Assembly: GCA_010405405.1 (NCBI GenBank)
Contig: MU004231.1
Coordinates: 1,695,386 to 1,759,385 of the forward strand
DNA from: Microthyrium microscopicum
Taxonomy: Eukaryota > Ascomycota > Dothideomycetes > Microthyriales > Microthyriaceae
Direction: 5' to 3'
Length of the DNA: 64,000 nucleotides
Shown here: in pieces, positions 58,649 to 64,000 of the stretch
Position numbering within the stretch: position 1 is the stretch's first letter
Layout of the letters: every line of letters starts with the position of its first letter
Notes under the pieces: generated by a model
Database searches by the model: none
Told to the model about the DNA's origin: nothing
What the model saw: only the letters and a program-made list of their open reading frames with translations
Made by a program: the position numbers and the translations under genes

Positions 58649-59951
58649 GGCTCATACTAGGCAGGTCGTTGTACCGTGAAGTGGGGGCAAAGAGGAAGTG
58701 GTATAGGTGATTCTAGAAAGGAAAATGGCAAAGAGTATATAGGATTACGAAATATTGGAATAAGATAGAGTGTTGGAAGAATAAGAAAGAGGATTCGAGA
58801 AGGAAGGAGAAGAAGAAAGTCAATGGAGGACAAGTTGAGAGTTGAGAGAGATGGATGGTGACAGGCATCGTAGGCAGCAAAGCGCATCAAGTGGACTTAA
58901 GCTCTTCAAAGAGTGAGAGCACTGCCCGCCCTTTGCTTCAGCGCCCAAGTGCTCAACCTTCAAGTTCTCAAGTGCTGGAAGAACGGGCGCGCGCAGCAGT
59001 TCTCGAGGCCGGTCAGTTGCTGACATTGCCTGCTTGCCTGCTGCCGCCGATGCCCATAATTGGCTAGCAGAGGGGCTTGTCACCGACACAATCCATTGTC
59101 CGCCGTGCGCAGTTCCTGGTCATCGGCAACGGAACGCGCATTACGACAGTGGCATTGGGATATTGAGCCGCGGGAAAGCATAGCTCAGATGGATAATGAA
59201 GGATATTAGCATTGAGATGAAGTTGGAGGACGAGGGTTGATGATGGGCGACCAGGCGTTGGGTTCCTTGATCCGTTTGTGGTCCTGTCCCGCAAGGCCCG
59301 TTCGGGAAGCGGAAGACGGCGATCCACATTAAATGAAGCTGGCATCCCTACGGTAGTGCTGCTGCCAAACTGTTTCCTTCCCAGAATCCCAGCCAAACAT
59401 CTTCACCAAACTCGTCTGTAAGCTTTTTTTGTTTGGTCTTGTTCCTGAGCTCGAAGCTTGTGACGTGCATCCCATCCTGCTGCCTTCCATTTGCTCGAGG
59501 TCATACTGTATGATGAGCTGCAGAGTTTGAGTTGCATGCTGACACAGTTACACGCTCCCGCTCATTAGATCAATGATTGCTCAAACATGGCATTCAACAC
59601 TCAAGAACTATCATCTTTTTTTCTTGATACTATCAAGCTCTCATCTCATCTCTTGCTTTCCATGTGCTCCTCCTGCTTGGTGGCCTAGAGAGTAGCATGC
59701 CACATCCCTCACTTCACCACTCACCCACTCAACTTGCTCTAGAGCACCGTAGGCAGCTGCAAGCCATGTCCTCAAACAAGCAAATCAGCATCAAGCATGC
59801 CTTGCTCTAACTACTAAATTGGCGGTCAACTCTTGAGCCAAGGAATTAGAGCTCTATTTGAACTTTCAGAATGCCTCCATCTTTCTATTGTACTAGGTAG
59901 CTGAAAAGCTCTTCCCCTATCGATTCAATTCCTCTCGTGTGATTGCGCATC
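58649..59951. promoter_or_regulatory. Divergent intergenic region (C2H2 factor / DUF4246 gene)
   Basis: 1.3 kb between two outward-facing start codons. The left part is GA-rich on the plus strand (CT-rich on the zinc-finger gene strand, 58680-58820), as expected for its promoter or leader. The rest shows no gene; a TAGCTCAGATGG stretch near 59180 recalls a tRNA A-box but no B-box follows. Confidence 0.5.
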
Positions 59952-62185
59952 ATGGCATCCCAAAATATGCTACCCATGAGAAGCTCTCAGCCTCTATACT
60001 CAAAAAGACTTCAGGTGCCTGGTTTTGGGCTTCCAATTCAGTATTTATTAGACAAGGACAAACGACACCAGCATGCCATTGCCGATCGCTCAAATATCAC
60101 TCCAATCACTGAACGGGAACTTCGAATGCTTCAATTTGTCAATCAAATCACGGACAAACCATCTTGGGAGACAAAAGTGTATGATGAAGCAATCGTTAGG
60201 AAATGGAAAGAGGAAGGTAGCACAGAGATTGGAATAGGAGAGCCAGCAATATCAGATGTAATACTCTCCGAACAGATGTTCGACTTTGTAAGCGCTATGC
60301 GATAGATCTCCGATGGACTCAATGGACAAAGAACTCAGTGCTAATAAGTCGTCCAGTGCATTCAAGAACTTCGCGCCAAAGCGAAACTCGTCAAATCCGG
60401 AGAAATATTCACCAGAGTCTTTGACATTGACGATACCTGCACAATCGCCAAATCGGACGCAGCAGTCCCATGCTCAATCAAGTCCGCATTACAAAAACTA
60501 GTCAAACCACTGGAGGACATCAATGAAAAATACAAAGATTGGCACCCAGGATCAGACAATAAGGTTCTCGATTTGATTCATCCCAGTCTCAATCCCATCA
60601 TATACGGAACAACCAAAGCAATCGCTACTGAAATTGTTCCGCTCAAGAATTGTATCGACAAATATGCATGTGCAGGTGAACTTACACTTCCTGCTCCTAC
60701 CGAGGAGGATTCTGTGTTCGAGCGACCTCCTGGAGATGGATTCTTCAACAAGTCAAGTGTTCCGCATGCTTGGGGATCGTATCAGTGGATGCCATCGGAT
60801 GTCAAATTTGAGGCTGGCAAAGCTAAGATCACGAGCTATATCAATAATCTTCATGCGGAGTATCATGAAGATCTGTATCATGTATTTGAGGATCTACTGG
60901 ATGTAACTATTCCCCTCTGGAATGCCGTGCTTGCGACGTACTCCAAACGGGAGCGTATACCAGTGAGTAGCACAAGCCAGGAGGATTTTGAGCTCATGCC
61001 TGGTCGCTTATACCCGTATGAGCGCACACCAGATGGGATACGTGTTCCTAATAATGCTGTTGCTGCTGCTAGAGCTGCAGCTCAACGGCGCCGGGACGCT
61101 GGAGAGGTAGTTGAAGTTGACGAGGAAGAGGAAGAGAATGAAGAAGATGACGGCGAAGAAGACGACGACGAAGAAGACGAAGGAGATGACGAAGAGTATT
61201 TGTACGACAACGACTACCTCGAATGGGTTCGAGAAAACAGCAACCTCAACTGGCCTGAACCAAAATCATACAAATCATACATCGAAAACCTCACCCATGA
61301 ACCCGAAGATCTAGAATCTTACCCGAATGGTCTTCAAGTAATCTTCAAAATGGCCAATATCCACCTGACCCCCGATTCACCCACCTACGACGGCGGTTCC
61401 TGGCACATCGAAGTAAATATCTCCCCAAATCTCACCTTTCCTTTCGACCTCCTTGCTAACCGCTAGATCTAGGGCGCACTAAACGACCACATATGCGCAA
61501 CCGCCATATACTACTATGACTCAACCAACATAACTCCCTCCTCCCTCTCCTTCCGACATCACCTCGATACCTGGGACTTAACCATGAAACCCATGCAAAA
61601 CGAGCCCGAATCCCTGGAATACTTCTACGGCATCCAGAACGATGGCTCCAACGAGCAAGATATCGGATCTGTCCTCACACCACCCGGTCGACTGCTATGT
61701 TTCCCCAATACCGTCCAACATTGCGTAGAGCCCTTTGAATTACTCGACAAAAGTAGGGAGGGGTATCGTAAGATTGTGGCAATGTTTCTTGTTGATCCGA
61801 ATATCCGTGTTCTGTCGAGCGCGAATGTTGGGCCTCAGAGACGGGATTGGTGGGCGGAGAGGGTTCGCTTGGTGCCGGCGTTTGCGAGTTTGCCGTTGGA
61901 GATTTTTGAGAGGGTGGTGGGATTCGTGGATGGGATGCCCTTGGGACGGGAGAAAGCGGAAGAGGTGAGGGAGGCGTTGATGGAGGAGAGAGGGATGGTT
62001 GATGATGAGGCGGCGGAGGCTTTTCAGGTATGTGATTTCAATTTCTGTTTACTTGTGATACATATGTTTCGAGAAGGGAAGTGCGATGGGCAGCGGGTGA
62101 GATGTTGTTGTGGTTGGAGTGGCGATTCGCTGATAAAAGAGTCACTGACACATTATAGGAGACATTCAACTTTTGCGAGCACTAG
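59952..62185 (+). CDS. DUF4246 protein, putative Fe(II)/2-oxoglutarate-type fold
   Basis: Four exons (59952-60287, 60357-61412, 61473-62027, 62159-62185) give 657 residues. Conserved family blocks: LPGFGLPIQYLLDKD at the start, ELRMLQFVNQITDKPSWETKV, DLIHPSLNPIIYG, PSDVKF, SYINNLHAEYHEDLY, SYIENLTHEPEDLESYPNGLQVIFKMANIHLTP, GSWHIEGALNDHICATAIYYYDS and FPNTVQHCVEPFEL-...-GYRKIVAMFLVDP. WH-x-E (His462, Glu464) and the later His and Arg recall iron/2-oxoglutarate oxygenases; this is inference. An acidic run (about 362-398, almost all Glu/Asp) interrupts the middle. The last exon is nine codons including the stop and ends F-N-F-C-E-H, the usual C-terminus. The ATG chosen follows a TTG-initiated in-frame stretch. 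Exon 3 switches from C-rich to G-rich codons midway. Confidence 0.85.
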
Positions 62186-64000
62186 AACTGCGCTGAAAGA
62201 AGGAGAGATATGAAGCATTTGCGCATTACAGCGTCAAAAGCAAGAACGTTATGTTGTATCTATCAACACTGCTTGCTCTCAGCCAGTTTCGCCTTTAGAG
62301 TTCAGATACGCGCAGATTTCTTGCGCTCGAGGTCAACCTCATGAAGAACCTCAATGATGTTGACGAATCAAAATCGTGAGGTCTTCGGCATAATCGTCTA
62401 GTCGTTAATGGCGCTTTCTATTGTATGCTGCTTGTTCAATACCTGAAAAGCTTCTACGACTGGATGAGTGGCGCATTTGACCATCACAACCAAACCTTAC
62501 TTCATTCCTTCACATGGACATACCAATGGGATCAAATTGATCGAGCAATGCAAGGAAGTGATAGCAGAAGTGCATTAAGAACAGCTCCATCTTGTCCTCA
62601 TATCAAACACAACGGGCCATAGCTTTGCAATATTGAATGAGAAAAGTCAGGAGTCGCAGCTTGCCAACGAACGCCAGAAGCCAACTCAAAATTCACGATA
62701 TCAAAATAATCAAGTGACCTCGAATTCCCCAGCCATGAAATAATCCTCTCCAGTCACCCACGAAAAGCTCGCAACAAAAGCAAAACGATCAACGGCAAAA
62801 CAGTTGAAGTTGTAGATCGCGTGAGTACTAACCGCCCACGCCAGAAGTACCTTTACGTACACACTTCCAAAGGCACACGACACCAACGTCTCCCCAAGTA
62901 CCTCCCCAGTCCACGCCAGTCCGCGCTGAACGGGGCGAGACAAACAGTTACATGGGTCAACAGCCATTTGTTTCTGTTACATGGCGCTACAAGTTTCGTT
63001 AGCATCAGGATTCAGGGTCCAGCAAAGCTGAGCGCTTCACATTGCCGATGTCGGCAATCTTCGAAACATGATTCAATGGCTCAACTGCTCACTTTAGCTG
63101 GTATCATTCTGTGGAGTTTTCTAGGTTTGGACGATCAATTGCCCATATCCAACGCATACAAGTCACTTTTGACCTACTACCATCACGCGATTCGATATAA
63201 TTCTCAATGAAAATTTTGGCGGGGGGAGAGACCAGGGGGTAAAGGAAGTAGATTAAAAGGGGCTACACTGCGACAGGGCGTTATTGAAAAGGCACGTGCG
63301 TTATCGCGTGTGTACTCCAGAAGAAAAAGTGAAAGGTCTGACGACTTTTTTGATGTTGATCTGTGGAGACTTGGGGCTCGCCTGGCGGCTGGTTCAATCT
63401 ACTTCCATGCGCGCTTGCTGGTTTTAAGCTGTCTAGCTTGTGCGGATCGTTCTTGGGTGTAAATTGAGCTTGAGGATTAGAGCAGGAGAGTTTTGTACGA
63501 CAATCTGCATGATGTTGGACGCGTGAAGTGAATGAGGTGTACTGGTAGGTAGTAGGTGTTGCCGAGGATATGCAAGGCAAATGTGGCACGAAGGATCTCA
63601 TCTCGAATGGTTATTTGGGCGAAGCGCCAACGACCTGGCTTGCAGGCGGCAGCTGGCGTGGTACAGATGGGAAAGGTCCGCTGCTGGCGATAAATGCTTT
63701 GCGGATGTCAGTTTTGGATTTTGATCACTGAATGCTGCCAACACCAGGGGCGTCGCCAGCTAGAAGCTTTCAAGTAGTGGATTGCATGCGGCCCGCATCT
63801 CATTCGCGAGCTTGCGACGTTGGCAGCTTGCCCTGGTAGAGTTTGCGCAAAGGATTGATAGAGACATCTTCACCGCTCCAGCGATATCAGACAAGTCATA
63901 TTCACAGGCCGAATAGGCGATGATCTATGCCCCGCGTTGATGTCAGATATTTGGGGCTCTGAAGGAGCTTCTGGGATACTCTGGTCCAGATACGTCTCGT
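62186..64000. other. Intergenic, nothing recognised
   Basis: 1.8 kb to the window edge. Open frames at 62710-62967 (-), 62821-63210 (+) and 63281-63601 (-) overlap each other and carry no family motif. A gene beginning beyond the right edge may have its promoter here. Confidence 0.45.

Noticed and set aside
59165-59240. tRNA-like stretch (TAGCTCAGATGG near 59180)
   Set aside because: No B-box and no pairing acceptor stem.

Overview
This window is nuclear DNA of a filamentous ascomycete (Pezizomycotina). The support is: short GT...AG introns (mostly 45-190 nt) with CTAAC-type branch points; an AT-rich block of RIP type (CA/TG depleted, TA rich, stop-riddled) at the left edge; and families typical of these fungi (complex I 9.5 kDa subunit, Scw1/Whi3 RNA-binding protein, DUF4246, DUF6604, PAN/Ser-rich secreted protein, GH35 galactosidase). 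A Leotiomycete or Dothideomycete is plausible but not shown.

Layout. 1-2.84 kb: mutated repeat DNA, including a dead Tc1/mariner element on the minus strand. 3.28-5.26 kb: a divergent pair, mitochondrial ribosomal protein bS16m (-) and NAD(P)HX epimerase (+). 5.3-11.4 kb: no recognisable gene, ending in a pyrimidine-rich leader of an Scw1-like two-RRM protein (11.4-13.1). 15.8-18.9 kb: a four-helix MARVEL-like membrane protein (+), the oligosaccharyltransferase subunit Wbp1/OST48 (-) and a complex I 9.5 kDa subunit (+). 19.3-24.7 kb: three minus-strand genes (BTB protein, exonuclease-fold protein, YwbE-domain protein). 26.1-27.4 kb: an RBR-type ubiquitin ligase (+). 27.7-32.2 kb: a giant secreted mucin-like PAN-module protein (-) containing an assembly gap. 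34.9-41.4 kb: three plus-strand metabolic genes (GH35 beta-galactosidase, a TENA/THI-4 protein with a hydrophobic leader, an NAD-dependent epimerase).

41.4-53.8 kb is the most unusual part: four tandem head-to-tail minus-strand paralogues of a fungal family of unknown function (DUF6604-like N-terminus). The terminal copy is a pseudogene. Each copy carries upstream the same 40-41 bp element, an inverted repeat AAGGCTG...CAGCCTT around a CCAAT box with nearly fixed spacing. These blocks stand out as conserved although the proteins have diverged widely, so the array looks like a co-regulated set.

54.1-62.2 kb: a zinc-less MDR oxidoreductase (-), a two-finger C2H2 transcription factor (-) and, divergent from it, a DUF4246 protein (+). 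The last 1.8 kb holds nothing recognisable. No tRNA, rRNA or CRISPR was seen. Exon boundaries were worked out by eye from splice signals, frame and family motifs; no alignment or search was run.
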